DNA from: Dicyema japonicum
Lineage: Eukaryota; Dicyemida; Rhombozoa; Dicyemidae
Direction of reading: 5' to 3'
NCBI GenBank assembly: GCA_011109175.1
Contig: RDEW01000029.1
Coordinates: 690,402 to 754,401, forward strand
DNA length: 64,000 bases
A model generated the notes under the pieces. It had not been told where the DNA came from. It searched no databases and was given only the letters and a program-made list of their open reading frames with translations. Shown here in pieces: positions 33,101 through 42,059 of the stretch. How positions within the stretch are numbered: position 1 is the stretch's first letter; every line of letters starts with the position of its first letter. Both the position numbers and the translations under genes were made by a program.

Positions 33101-33393
33101 ACTCAGTCCAATCTGTTGTCTCAAATGAATTTGTGGAGATTCGTGTAGACACAACGATTAGTACAGATACGGCTGTACAGAATAACAAACCCGATATTTT
33201 CGTTCATGATAAGGTGCGTAATACGATTACTCTCGTTGAAATTGGGATCACGTCCCAAAACTGCCTCAAGCAAGTCGAGGTGGAAAACGTGGTTTACAAA
33301 AATGTCAATTTCTTCAAAAAAGTAAATTTGCGGCCGAAAAACGTTCATTATAGAAGTCTGTTTGGAAGAATTTCAGCAAAAAACCTAAGCTAA
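30169..33393 (+). CDS. Uninterrupted RLE-type non-LTR retrotransposon protein (family D)
   Basis: A single 1,074-codon frame encodes a reverse transcriptase followed by a restriction-like endonuclease. Order: basic N-terminal region (start may be Met at 30222, because the first 18 residues are an odd hydrophobic run); RT fingers SGCDGVYNFFIKSF (about residue 394); LRPITCMPNLYKLLTKCVNK; WIDVKKAFDSVDHEF; IRRGILQGDSLSPQIF (about 572); catalytic LLFMDDIKLF (about 622, FMDD in place of the usual YADD); thumb; zinc finger C-x2-C-x8-H-x4-C (CKHC...DHLATRC, about 922-939); nuclease core KPDIFVHDK...LVEIGI (about 1007-1025), with the PD and acidic residue spaced as in R2/R4-type enzymes. No stops or frameshifts occur, unlike most LINEs here, so it may be recently active. 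The extreme C-terminus appears to run into Tc1-type sequence. I favour the R4/Dong side but this is unproven. Confidence 0.92.
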   Translation: MNFLLLWAWLFLVRKEEKMFQSTYLRKLLKEKNKRNVENVVDDLSKTQKVVNTDLKEHLLSLQYVVDKVHTVDKRQWAVEVVEATKSRFKRMPRGGWPLITNAFNQRFGTSKSVTNFKSLLFSNSSESLCGLPVGEIQKVEISNFRKCFEEFCCQIGKVFTTGRNLRMPTRKIPRQLIKKDILNGINAAIKEYIDSLPNLDINDITDIIYAGQCTYESLTRRNSTKSNWEESMKGKITKLRKQLEQIQMASEMNGKKQFDEEVRNTLCSYGFKKSKRGEFERIASYVRDQIKIIEKKLRIYESRKGFRRANWCFELNRRRFYRNISGDNKKGVLNFDEGECLPFWTTIWNESDRKESKFLLNKRVTGSENSYADFTKEAIVDTIKMLPNWKASGCDGVYNFFIKSFTSIHEHLCEEIQKIINDEYTPGDWFYTGITHLIPKVDVCNSPKELRPITCMPNLYKLLTKCVNKKLSEYIESYDLLSDNQLGTRRMCQGAKEQALVNQCLNQRNGSNLCSTWIDVKKAFDSVDHEFLGEVLQNSGLPFWIVSFITKLVGKWKIRLNLEGKVLGEIRIRRGILQGDSLSPQIFALLMDPLSRILNGKFPKVTMGSPGNGEPTYATNHLLFMDDIKLFSHKSDSMVMMMEEVDSFFDAAGLERNFDKSATNVKSLSGKARFLDGLDGYRYLGVLEDKNSNVLKGEIMNKIYGEVSKRIKNLTKTDLNSVNLFKAMNEYAISLYNYYIGLIDIEPGEFEQIDKNIRRILMDSHIHLQPANKERLYLPRNKFGRGLESVSNKAERMLLQFYSDLEHKANYCLRRAGILRVINSKKIHMATIVEFISRKYNIENVKDLTMLKLMEIQHEYLLGKIEEKSLHSILFECLKDTEVNIAESSGWLVHGNHSPVTEGRLCLLQDRNMFFDNGEAKCKHCNSGKKTVDHLATRCGRMLNSSYLRRHNEVVRCIHLHLCRQYGIRKTKKLKTHSVQSVVSNEFVEIRVDTTISTDTAVQNNKPDIFVHDKVRNTITLVEIGITSQNCLKQVEVENVVYKNVNFFKKVNLRPKNVHYRSLFGRISAKNLS

Positions 33394-33960
33394 AAAAATA
33401 CAGATAGAAAATCCGGTGTCAAGACAAATTTTGCTGGACTCAAAATCAATGGAATAATATAATTTTTACCAATGAATGTAGAATTGAACTTTTTCATTTA
33501 GTTCGTGAATATATTAGAAAACCAAAAAAATGCGTTATATAAATAAATATTATTTAAAAACCGTTAAATTCTCTCCCAGTATAATGGTACTTCAAACTTA
33601 TGTTAGCCAAGCAAAACGTGGACTTGAATGAAAATCAACGAATATGGGATAAAGGACTACTTAATATTTTTGAAGAGGGTATAGTGATACAACAGGACGA
33701 CGCAAGCTGTCACAATTTTCAATCAACTAAGGAATATTTACGCCGAAACGACTATAATTCTCTAGAAAATTGGCCTAGTAAGTCACCCGACTTAAATATA
33801 ATCGAACAGTGTGACCTTGTTGAAATCAGAAGTTTGAACAAATCTCCAATGACAAGGAGGAACTATGGAAAACCACATTGTTCGAATAGAACCGTATTGC
33901 TGAATTTTTTTATTCGAAACTTGTATTTGTAATACCAAACTGAATAAATTCTGTTATTAG
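33355..33960 (+). pseudogene. Tc1-like transposase relic
   Basis: Frames read LFGRISAK, then KKPKLKKYR, QNQWNNIIFTNECRIELFH (about 33440-33500), GIVIQQDDASCHNFQSTKEY (about 33678) and LENWPSKSPDLNIIEQ (about 33760-33810). These are the R-K-P-L-L-x-K block, the W-x-x-(V/I)-I-F-x-(D/N)-E block and the QQDNA...H...NWPSxSPDLNIIE block of Tc1/mariner DDE transposases. Stops and frameshifts show it is dead. Its N-terminal domain is missing and its first residues overlap the end of the family D ORF. Confidence 0.75.
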
Positions 33961-34059
33961 TAACAAAGGAAAATTACTATTAATCTCTGTTAATTTCGAA
34001 AATATTTTTTTAATTTTTTATTTATTATTATTATTTAAAAGTAACAATTAATAATTAAT

Positions 34060-34275
34060 TTACACTGCCAGCAATCAAAAGTGGTCCCCGTCGGCATTAT
34101 CGACGTTGCGTCGCCTTTCACGATTGCAACAGGGATCAGCTAGAGAAGTCACTGGGTCTCACGTCCATCGTGGCTTTTAGTGTAGCTAGGCGTCCAAGTT
34201 TCTTTAGGAAGCTAAGAGATCTTCTACTTATTCCTCCAGTTGTCTCGACCACAATGGGATAGAGCGCAACACATG
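34060..34275 (-). pseudogene. RLE-type LINE (family E) terminal fragment
   Basis: This segment is closely similar to 22025-22215 (for example CGGCATTATCGACGTTGCGT and CTACTTATTCCTCCAGTTGT), the part encoding the last residues after the endonuclease. Only about 200 bp is present and no catalytic residue is covered. Confidence 0.65.
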
Positions 34276-34367
34276 CTTTAAAAATTTGTAGTGGCTTTTA
34301 ACAGAGAGGACCATGAATGTGCTTTTTGTCCTCGTTTTTGTCCTTTTCTTTTAATCGATAATATTTA

Positions 34368-36090
34368 TTGTCGGATGTCATAAGAACCCGGGGCGTTGAT
34401 AGTGTCCGGGTTGATAAGACAAATTTATCACTTAAAAACAACAACAACCACTAAGTTTTGTCTCAAGAGAAACAAAATAGAGAGAAGTTAAATCCACAAG
34501 GAAAAGAACCGAGATTAAAGTATTCAAATGAAGATATAAAAGAGTCTGAGTTTAGAAAGCTCTTATACATTAAAAGACGCCGACATGTACCCAGTGAGCA
34601 ATTGGCCCATGACCCTGTTGATGATGGTGTATCGGTTTTTTTAATTTAATTCTCCGTCTCTTGACTTTAATTTTTTCACTGAAAAAAATGAGCCATCAAA
34701 ATGGAAAGAGAATATAACTGGAAAAATAAAAGTGGAAATCATTTCTTTTGCTAACTAAAAAGTTATTTATGTTAACAAAAAATATCTTTCCAAAGAGTTG
34801 GAGTTGACCACGCAGAGTTCAAGATTGTCCCGATTGTACTCACTTGGGATGGCCTAGTGACTTCACATTCGTGGAAGTATGCAGATCTTTGAATATAAGT
34901 GAAAGAACGTATGTTCAATCGCTGGTAATCAAGAAGAATTTGGAGAGTATGATTGCATCATAAAGGAACCAAGTCGAGGTTTCGCAGCGTTATGATAAGC
35001 TTAATGAATAGATAAAGGATATATACTCTCGGTCTGATTATGAAGAAAATTCAAAAGAAGAGTGTGAGCAAAGAAAAGGACTGTGACAATTTGGTTTACC
35101 CCATAGTTGCTCGATGAGGAAACGAATTGGATAGAGAACATTTTAAATAAAATCATTTTGTGACAACTTAAACCTTAAATTTGATAGATCATGACAAAAT
35201 TTTAATGTAAAAACGATTTAAAAAAATCAAAACTTGTTTAGAATCAGGCAAATAAACTGTATTTAAAGCATAATTAATTTTTTTAATTCTTGATTGTGAA
35301 ACTTTTTGTTTCATCTGTGGAAACTCCTTTAACCACAACAAAATGTAAATGTTCCTCTATAACAACATAATAGAACAAGTTTCTTGATTTCATCATCTGA
35401 AAATGTTCAGTTCTTTGGGCTGGTAATTCGATCACTTTATTATCAGACACAGAAGCAGATTGAATCCCGAAGTTTCAAATAATAGTCTAAAAATAAATTC
35501 ACAAAGCTTACCTGAAAGGTGACTTTCCAGTAGCACGATAAATAGAAATGTTTATTTATAGAGAGTAGATTTCAAATATGTCAATCCAATTATTAGATTT
35601 GGATTGAAATAAGTTTCGCTAACCAACGCTTTAGCACTTTTAATTATAGCGTTCCACCTTGCCCTTGTGATTGAAGGTGTCCTGGTCTACCATGAATGCC
35701 GTTAACCTCCGATCACATAATAATGCTGAAACTTCAGTGTTACAAAACTTTTTTTTCAACCCTTTTCACGCTTTATTGACTCAAAATAAAATTTTTGGAA
35801 GAAAAAAAGACCGATTCTTCGATTTCTTCTATTTTCAACCCTTTTCACGCTTAATCGCTTTATTGACTCAAAATAAGTTTTTTTGTTTTTTGGGGAACAA
35901 GGGACCGATCCTTCGACCTCTTCTATTTTCGACCCTTTGCACGCTTTATTGACTAAAAATAAATTTTTTTGTTTTTGAGGAAACAAGGGACAGATCTTTC
36001 GAAGCAAAACTTAGTGGATGTTAATGTTTTAAGTGATAAATTTGTCTTATCAACCGGGACACTATCAATAGCCCGGACGCTATCACAAAA
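34368..36090. mobile_element. Long-TIR element, copy 1 (1.7 kb)
   Basis: The left end (34368-34465) and right end (about 35995-36090) are inverted copies of each other over about 95 bp, sharing GGTTGATAAGACAAATTTAT, CACTTAAAA and CCACTAAGTTTTG. Each end is flanked by TTA, consistent with a 3-bp target duplication. Inside are a 63-codon frame (34458-34649, YSNEDIKESEFRKLLYIKRR) and a broken frame FKIVPIVLTWDGLVTSHSWK, then VIKKNLESMI (about 34820-34960) shared with copy 2. Three degenerate direct repeats beginning CAACCCTTTTCACGC or similar lie at 35757-35960. No transposase is recognised, so it may be non-autonomous. Copy 2 is at 60013-62915. Confidence 0.8.
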
Positions 36091-36131
36091 TTAGAATATT
36101 ATTTTAAATTAAATTTAAAAATGGGTTAAAA

Positions 36132-37471
36132 TTAAAAAATATCAACCAAAGCATTAGTAAAGTAGTCAACGTCACTCAGACTGAGACCGCTTAAATTAAC
36201 TCTTCCATTCTCGAGGACGTAAATATGATGTTTTTCTCGCAAAATACGTGCCTCGTCGCCTTTAAAGTCAAGTAATATGAATAATCCTTCGTTGCTAGTT
36301 ATAAAATCAAAGTTTTTATTTGGAAGTCTTTCTTGTAGACTTTCCTTTAGAGATGTCCTTATTTTTGATATTCTCTCTTTTAGTTTGGTGAACTCCCCCA
36401 TCCTACTGTGAGGACCACAAGTCAAACCATTGAGCTTTCAAGTCTTTATCTTTGAGAATCTCGTAGACTATTTTGACTGGAAATGCAGGAGGAATGGCGT
36501 AAGACTGAGAAACGAATGATTCCAATTTTGAATGGATTTCCCAATTTGGGAGTAGTCGTCGACTACAGTAAGAGTGAATTCCGAGTCGCTCCCCTGGATT
36601 TTATCAAATAAAAACCATAAATTCCGAAATTTTTCGAAAATGTTTGAGCAACCACAAATTGTAGGCCATTATCAGCAAACATCCTTAGGGGAAGAGCATC
36701 ATACTCCAAATCACATCCAAATCCCTGATAGGCAAGGTCAAAGAAGGGGAAAAGATTATTTTCTGAATATACTGAATCATTACTTTTATCAAATTCATTA
36801 TCTGCTCCCATTGACCCTTGGAAAGACCCCCTCCCGTCGGATTATGACAGCTGGCATGGAGTAGCACAGTAGAGTTGGCCTCAGCGTTCTATAATACTCC
36901 AATGGTTGATACCTCCAAATCACGGATCATTCCCTCAAAGTCTACTCGCTGTTCGGGGACGTTGTAATAGTGGTAAGTCAAAACCTCATCGAATATTGGT
37001 TCAAAATCTCATAATGAGGACCTTAAATGGTGAAGCTAGAGGTACCCCCATGTTGGGTCTGAAACGTAAATTCTTTCTTTGAGAAAACCTTAGCGGCCAA
37101 AAATGATCCCAAATAGAGCGCCCCGGATCCACCAACAGATTGGAAAGCATGGACCTAGTGTTGTGACATAAATATAACTCTTCCTTCCTGGACAGCTTGA
37201 CAGTCTCCCCCGAAAACAAGATCAATCACAAATGGGGTCACTTGATGATGTCCTGATAAACCCAAATATCCGTGGTCAAAGTTGTCACTCCCAATTAACT
37301 TTTGGGCAACTTGTTTAACCACATTAAACTTATATGTCTTCTTGTCATCCCCCATACACACTTAATTACATAAAATATACCCCCAATTGTTAAATTAAGC
37401 TTATTTGGGCAGGAATCCTGATTGTATTGACTAATTAATTCATGAATGCTAAGTGTGACTTGTTCAGTCAT
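36132..37471 (-). CDS. GOT1: Aspartate aminotransferase, cytosolic type, with ultrashort introns and frame offsets
   Basis: The PLP enzyme interconverts aspartate plus 2-oxoglutarate with oxaloacetate plus glutamate. From ATG at 37471 (MTEQVTLSIHELISQYNQ) the product follows the family: DSCPNKLNLTIGV, NVVKQVAQKLIGSDNFDHGY, QSVGGSGALYLGSFL, RIYVSDPTWG, FEGMIRDLENAEANSTVLLH, ASCHNPTGG, PFFDLAYQGFG, the PLP-lysine block AQTFSKNFGIYG, ERLG, and the end HHIYVLENGRVNLSGLS. GT-AG introns fit at 37361-37380 (20 nt), 37155-37178 (24), 37022-37045 (24), 36889-36912 (24), 36763-36783 (21), 36594-36615 (22) and 36403-36427 (25). About 393 codons remain, close to the usual 410. Five or six single-base offsets, mostly in homopolymer runs, break the frame: a damaged gene or base-call errors. 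Confidence 0.85.
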
Positions 37472-37579
37472 TTATGAGTATGTTAAATTATTATTATAAA
37501 TGTGGTCAATAACACGTGCATTATAATAGTTATGGTTATTTTTATTGGTAATTATAAATTTTAATTATTTTTTTTATTT

Positions 37580-37852
37580 TTAATTGAATTGGTGCTCGCA
37601 GTTAAGAGGAGATCAGAAACAATATCACAGAGGCGAAGCTTCCCTACCACGGGAGGTTTGTGTCCACTTGACGCGCCTACGTTGTGCCCATCACTTGAAT
37701 TTACATTCATATCTGTGCAGGATTGGACAATCGTCCTCTCCACTGTGCCCATCATGCTTTCTTGACGACCAGAAGACGGGTCACCTCTTCCCTTGTCCGA
37801 GTCCACCTACTAGTTTTCTACAGAACCAAATATACCTGTCGGATCTCTGGAA
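37580..37852 (+). pseudogene. LINE C-terminal zinc-finger fragment
   Basis: The plus-strand frame gives LTRLRCAHHLNLHSYLCRIG, SPLCPSCFLDDQ and TGHLFPCP, the typical C-terminal R-L-R-x-G-H-H...C-P-x-C...H-x4-C tail of jockey/CR1-type LINE proteins. It runs into the 48-base N gap at 37853, so its continuation is unknown. Confidence 0.6.
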
Positions 37853-37900
37853 NNNNNNNNNNNNNNNNNNNNNNNNNNNNNNNNNNNNNNNNNNNNNNNN
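37853..37900. other. Assembly gap (48 N)
   Basis: A run of 48 N. Sequence on both sides is low in information, so I cannot tell whether it is a true neighbour. Confidence 0.95.
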
Positions 37901-38129
37901 AAGCCTGTTATGGATTAGTGGAGAATGATTTGGTTGTAACAAGCAGACGTTACTGGCTTAAACAAATAACAAAGTTTGACCTTTTTAATCGATAATCAGT
38001 AGGGCGGAAATTGTCCTATTTTTTGTCCTATTTCAAAAATAAAATTGTCCCTAAATAGGACATAATTATTATAATTATTTTTTTTAATTTTGTTAGTTTT
38101 TTTTCAATTCATTTTAAATTACTGTTATA

Positions 38130-38200
38130 CAGTATGACCTCTATTTGGGGCACCTATTTAAAAAAAATGCCCCAAAAACAGAGGTTAAAGTGAAGAGCTC
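38130..38200. repeat. Inverted repeat resembling a Tigger/pogo-type MITE terminus
   Basis: ACAGTATGACCTCTATTTGG is followed by GGCACC, an A-rich loop, and TGCCCCAAAAACAGAGGTT. The arms pair as CCTCT.TTTGGGGCA with TGCCCCAAA..AGAGG. This is the hairpin form of a short TIR element. It overlaps the apparent start of the jockey-like ORF1. Confidence 0.5.
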
Positions 38201-39145
38201 TTCTCGTCCTCCGGGAAGTGCTACTGCTGATTCATTCTCCCCAGAGAACAAGACTCCGCATAAGGCTGAATTTTTTAAACCACCGAATGTTATTACAAAA
38301 TACGATTCTAAAGATATATCTAAATATACGGATGAACTAATGAAATCCGATCATCACGGAAAACAAGACTATATTAATTACAGTGAATTCTACTATGAAT
38401 GCAATTAAAATCGCAAATGTTTTACAATACTATGACCAATACGGATCTATGAGAATGAGCCACAGAGGACCGTGCTCTTTCCGTCTGGACTTCCGAGACA
38501 ACTCACACATGGCCACCTACATGGAGGCCATAAATGAGACCTGTCCCTTTGGTCTGGACAACCACCACATTAAGGCAATCTCAACCAAACCATCAGAGAT
38601 TGTCCTGAGGAACCTTCCGTTCTGGGTGAGGGAGGACGACCTCTTGGACTACCTCCAGGAGATGGCTCCCTCAACTTCGAAAGTAACCCGAATGTTCAAA
38701 GGATCGCGGCCCATGCCAATGGCGAAGGCCACGATTAAGAATAGACCGGAAGCCACATCGTTAATACGTTGTGGCTTCTACATTGGAATGAATAAAATAT
38801 CCTGTGAATGGAAAAGAGGACCGCCGATCTGCTATAACTGTCAGCAGGTCGGTCACTTTTAATACCAGTGCACTGGAAAGAAAAGATGTTTACGTTGCGT
38901 GGGAGAGCATGACATCTCCAAATGTAATACGGACATGGATTCTGAACGGAAATGCATAAATTGCGGATCAACAAAACACGATGCAAGGTATGAAGGATGC
39001 CCTGTGCTTGTGGAGGCCAAGCGAAAGCTTATTCCCCAAGTCAAAAATGCAGATCTGAAATCTATGAACGTCATAGACGACAAAGTTGAGACACTAACAC
39101 GAAAAAGAATTATTGGTCCAAGGTTAACAAGCTCTCTTCAGTAAA
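38145..39145 (+). pseudogene. Jockey-like LINE (family C) ORF1, gag-like with CCHC knuckles
   Basis: The first 88 codons (38145-38408, SSSRPPGSATADSFSPENKT) are a polar leader. An overlapping frame (38383-38862) carries an RRM-like fold region (EIVLRNLPFWVREDDLLDYL) and the first zinc knuckle CYNCQQVGHF, where a stop replaces the next residue. The following frame (38899-39144) has CLRCVGEHDISKC and CINCGSTKHDARYEGCP, two more knuckles. Gag-like proteins of this type bind LINE RNA and help form the ribonucleoprotein particle. One frameshift and one stop break the ORF. The true start is uncertain because the beginning overlaps a MITE-like hairpin. Confidence 0.8.
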
Positions 39146-39299
39146 TCTACCGAAGAAATCGGTTTGGCAAACCAAAGAAGAGATACCAGGAAAAATCAAA
39201 GAACTAAATGAAATTATAACAAGACTGAAAGAATTAAGCGATGCACTAGGAGTGGATTTACGGGAAATGGTGGACCTGGCCATGGAGAGCCCAGGCCAC

Positions 39300-41886
39300 C
39301 AAAAAGAAATCTGAAAAGAAACCTAAAGTTAGTGCTGGTGAATGCCCGCTCCTTGGTGAAAAGGCATGATGAACTAGCACTACTTATGAGGACTGCCAAG
39401 GCAGATGTTTTGGTAGTCAACGAGACGAAGATTCGAGAAGGAAGAAATTATATTCTGCAAGGATATGACTCAGTGGACATTCCATTGAAAAATGGAGCAG
39501 TTGCTGGAACCGGAACCTCAATCTTCTTTCATAAACTATTGCAAACTCGAAACGACTGCATTGTATTGGCCGACGATTCGGAATTCGTGTCTGTCGACGT
39601 GCGATGTGGTGGAACGTGGATAACCGTGGGAGGGCTATATTCTAAGGACTTGGCCCGGTCCTCTGTGAAAATTGTCGAGTTCTTCGAAAGAAACCCAATG
39701 TCGATCCTGGGGAGATTGAACGCCAAGAACAGGACTATGGATGTTATGGAAACAACAGGGACGGTCAACTACTAGCAGATTTGGTCGGGGAAATTGGAGT
39801 CGAAGTCTTACGACCGAAGAACCTAACCATTTCTCATACTACGGGGGTGATATGCTGGGATTGGCCTTAGTATCTCCACAACTACTAGACCATGTAACAG
39901 GCCAAGGTTACTCTGGGATATAGGGAGTGACCATATCCCTATGGAGATGACTATAAATCTTGAACCGGATATTATTGAAGACATTTTTCTGTATTATGAT
40001 ACCTCGTCGGTAGACTGGGAACATTATCGTCATTATTTATCGAAGAGTATGTTAATGAAGATTAATTATTCCTTTTCTACACATAATGAGTTGGATTCTT
40101 TCAACCAAGATTTATCCAATACTATTACGATGTATCTGCGATTATATGCAAAGAAGATTTACTCAAAAATCCTTCCGAAAACGAATCAGTCCTGCCCTCC
40201 TCTATTCGGGCTTATTCGCGAGAGGAATACTCTGAAGACGAAACACAGACGATGTGTGGACATGTGGGACAGGATAACTTTGAAAAATAATATCGATGCT
40301 ATCCAAAAAGTTACAAGAGCCTGGAAGTTGTATTCCGAAAACCAAGTTAGGAAAGCAGCCTCGAAAGTGCACCGGAAGAATCCTTGCTTCTGGAAATTGT
40401 ACTCCAGACTGACCAACAAAAATTTGAGAGCAAAGAACATTGTACTGGCGGATCAAGATGGAAGAACAATTCCCCTGGACAGAGTACCGTCAGTATTCAG
40501 GAAACAATTAGAAAACATACAGGGAGTAGACCCAGTCAGTATTATATCTGAAAAATTCTCAGAAGATATATCTAGCTCTATGGATTACTCCATAGACGAT
40601 CTGAATAGTATGGTAGAGGAAATCACATTGGCAGAAGTCAAGACTGCTATACGGGAGTGCAAAAACAAGGCTCCTGTTTTTTGATAGCATTCCGATGACT
40701 ATGTTTAAAGAAGGATCCGATGAATTTCTATCTGTTCTACAAAAGATGTATAACGCAAGTTTCAAGCTCGGACATTCCCCTTCACTATGGAAGCACTCAA
40801 TTGTAAAGATGATCCCTAAACCTGGAAAGTCGAGGAAAGATCCTCTTAGTTATAGGCCTATAAGCCTTATCTGTTCTACATCGAAGATTATGGAACGGAT
40901 TATTTTCAAGAAATTGAATCAATATATAGAAAAGATTAATTTTCTACAGTGTTACCAATGGGGTTTTCGGCCAGGGAGATCGTGCGGAAATTGCATTCAC
41001 TCTCTAAACTATGAGATTGCAAATGCTTTTGAGAAGAGGAGCCAGTTGAGCCTTGTCTGCCTTGACATCTCTAAGGCTTTCGACAGTGTATGGCACGAGG
41101 CCTTATTCTGTCAATTGGTTCGATCAAAAATTTCAAGACAAATGTTCCTATGGCTGAAGAACCTGTTGACTGGGAGATATCAAACGTGGTGGTTGGTGGA
41201 AGATATTCCGAAGATATATTGTTTAAAAGGGAGTGCCGCAGGGGTCTATTCTAAGCCCTCTATTATTCAACATATTTATGGAAGACTTTCCTTCTCCACA
41301 AAACGTTAGGACCAAGCTGATGATATATGCGGATGACATCTTAATCCTAGACTCATCTCTGAAGGCCTACATCTCTGAGCGACGAATCGGGGCTTTTGTC
41401 GACAGAGTTCCATGGTGCGATAGGAGAGGGATGAAACTATCCACAGAAAAATCCAGTTACTTGCGAATATGCAGGCTGGGTCGACACCAGAGAGAGTATA
41501 TACGCTACGGATACCTAGAGTCTCTAGCCTGAAATACCTGGGGATTGCAGTGGATGGAAGAGGATCGTATCGGAAGGACATCGAGGAGCGGAGAAGAAGG
41601 CCGTTCAAGCGATGTTCTGCTCCAGAAAACTTATGCTGGACGATACAATGCTCTATATCTTCCGAATGTGATTCTCCCAAGACTGATATACGGATGCGAG
41701 GGATGGTTTTATACTCCCTCGAGAGAAAGGATTCTCGCTCGCCTGGAGAAAACAAGGCGAGCGGCGATAAAAATATCTCTGGGGAGGAAATTACATGAAA
41801 GCCTAACTGAGGAAGAGAATAACCTTGTCAGGCCAGTAAAAATAGATATCCAAATATGGTTGGGTAACCAGCTTTACAATACGTAG
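39300..41886 (+). pseudogene. Jockey-like LINE (family C) ORF2, endonuclease and reverse transcriptase
   Basis: Endonuclease blocks: KLVLVNARSLVKRHDELALL, DVLVVNETKIREG (catalytic Glu) and, after breaks, GSDHIPMEMTI (catalytic SDH at about 39925). RT: KTAIRECKNKAPVF, IVKMIPKPGKSRKDPLSYRP, WGFRPGRSCGNCIHSLNYE, LVCLDISKAFDSVWHEALF, VPQGSILSPLLFNIFMEDF and the active site YADDILIL (41233-41532), then LPRLIYGCEGWFYTPSRERI. Frame changes occur near 39770, 40680, 41190 and 41530, but all catalytic motifs remain, so damage is recent relative to the other family C copies. It follows ORF1 by about 150 bp, the usual two-ORF layout. Confidence 0.85.
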
Positions 41887-42059
41887 TAAATGGACGACTA
41901 AAATGGAGATGGGATACGTGTGAAGTGTCCAGGCCGCAAAGGCGGACACGATTAAAATCCTTTTAATAACTCCTTACTTACTTTGGAAAATTTGATTTGG
42001 GACGATTGCTTCAGTAGAAAAATTTTAAGTCTGGAGAGTTAAAAATTTTAACTTCAGTA

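Noticed and set aside
35756-36007. A repeat-containing protein gene from the 83-93 codon frames
   Set aside because: The frames come from degenerate direct DNA repeats inside the long-TIR element, on both strands, with no conserved protein motif.
34368-36090. An LTR retrotransposon with two long terminal repeats
   Set aside because: The terminal repeats are inverted relative to each other, not direct, and no gag-pol of LTR type is present.
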